Positions 6,181 to 6,244 of a DNA stretch of 6,244 nucleotides are shown piece after piece; within the stretch, counting starts at the first letter, position 1; each line of letters starts with the position of its first letter. The notes under the pieces are model-generated. The model saw nothing but the letters and a program-made list of their open reading frames with translations. It did no database searches and had not been told where the DNA came from. The translations under genes and the position numbers were made by a program. Source of the stretch: Planctomycetota bacterium (GTDB lineage: Bacteria > Planctomycetota > Planctomycetia > Isosphaerales > Isosphaeraceae); assembly GCA_021818605.1 (NCBI GenBank), contig JAKAUH010001042.1:1-6244 (forward strand). The letters are read 5' to 3'.

Positions 6181-6244
6181 GACCGAGAAAAGGGGTCAGA
6201 CCGAGAAAAGGGGTCAGACCGAGAAAAGAGAGAAACCGAAAAAA
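6181..6244. repeat. Tandem 18-bp repeat GACCGAGAAAAGGGGTCA, cut by window edge
   Basis: Exact copies lie at 6181-6198 and 6199-6216. A third begins at 6217 and matches for 12 bp (to 6228), then decays into AGAGAAACCGAAAAAA up to the last base. That ending looks like the start of another CCGA(A)n unit, so the array probably continues beyond the window. The units share AAAAGGGGTCA with the 17-bp repeats at 6063-6096 but have a different head (CCGAG instead of CGGAA). No coding potential is seen. Confidence 0.85.

Noticed and set aside
6063..6244. CRISPR-like array in the right flank
   Set aside because: Units are 17-18 bp, directly abutting with no unique spacers, and differ between the two sub-arrays; not a CRISPR.

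Overview
The window looks like chromosomal DNA from a high-GC planctomycete, most likely from the Isosphaeraceae/Gemmataceae side. The evidence is the G/C bias at third codon positions, a very large Hanks-type Ser/Thr kinase fused to WD40 repeats, a planctomycete-style ECF sigma factor beside it, and palindromic REP-like repeats in both flanks. The assignment rests on recognising these families by eye; no search was run.

Layout: positions 1-539 hold no gene I can support. Positions 540-679 form a nested inverted repeat: two inverted 28-nt units with 25/28 identity, inside outer arms. It abuts the 3' end of the first gene. Positions 682-1269 (minus strand) encode a 195-aa ECF-type sigma factor. 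A 212-bp divergent spacer (1270-1481) carries the only AT-rich palindrome in the area, two small hairpins and probably both promoters. Positions 1482-6053 (plus strand) encode a 1523-residue protein. Its order is an N-terminal zinc-finger-like HxxxCxxC module, a complete kinase domain, one transmembrane helix, about 16 WD40 blades and a C-terminal TPR-like region. Positions 6054-6244 are an intergenic repeat cluster: two families of tandem 17/18-nt units carrying GGGGTCAG, a strong hairpin with a T tract on the minus strand, and a second hairpin with a GTAA loop. The cluster runs off the right edge.

Working model (inference): the sigma factor and kinase form a divergent transmembrane signalling pair. 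The WD40/TPR part, predicted outside the cytoplasmic membrane, would sense or scaffold. The cytoplasmic kinase and its anti-sigma-like zinc module would control the neighbouring sigma factor, by phosphorylation, by binding or by both. No separate anti-sigma gene is present. The two genes share a perfect 15-nt sequence around their start codons (CGATGAGCCAGAACG), placed as an inverted repeat about the common promoter region.

I found no RNA gene, CRISPR array, complete mobile element or transposase. The most unusual features are the anti-sigma-like module on the kinase, the mirrored start regions and the REP-like elements flanking the locus.
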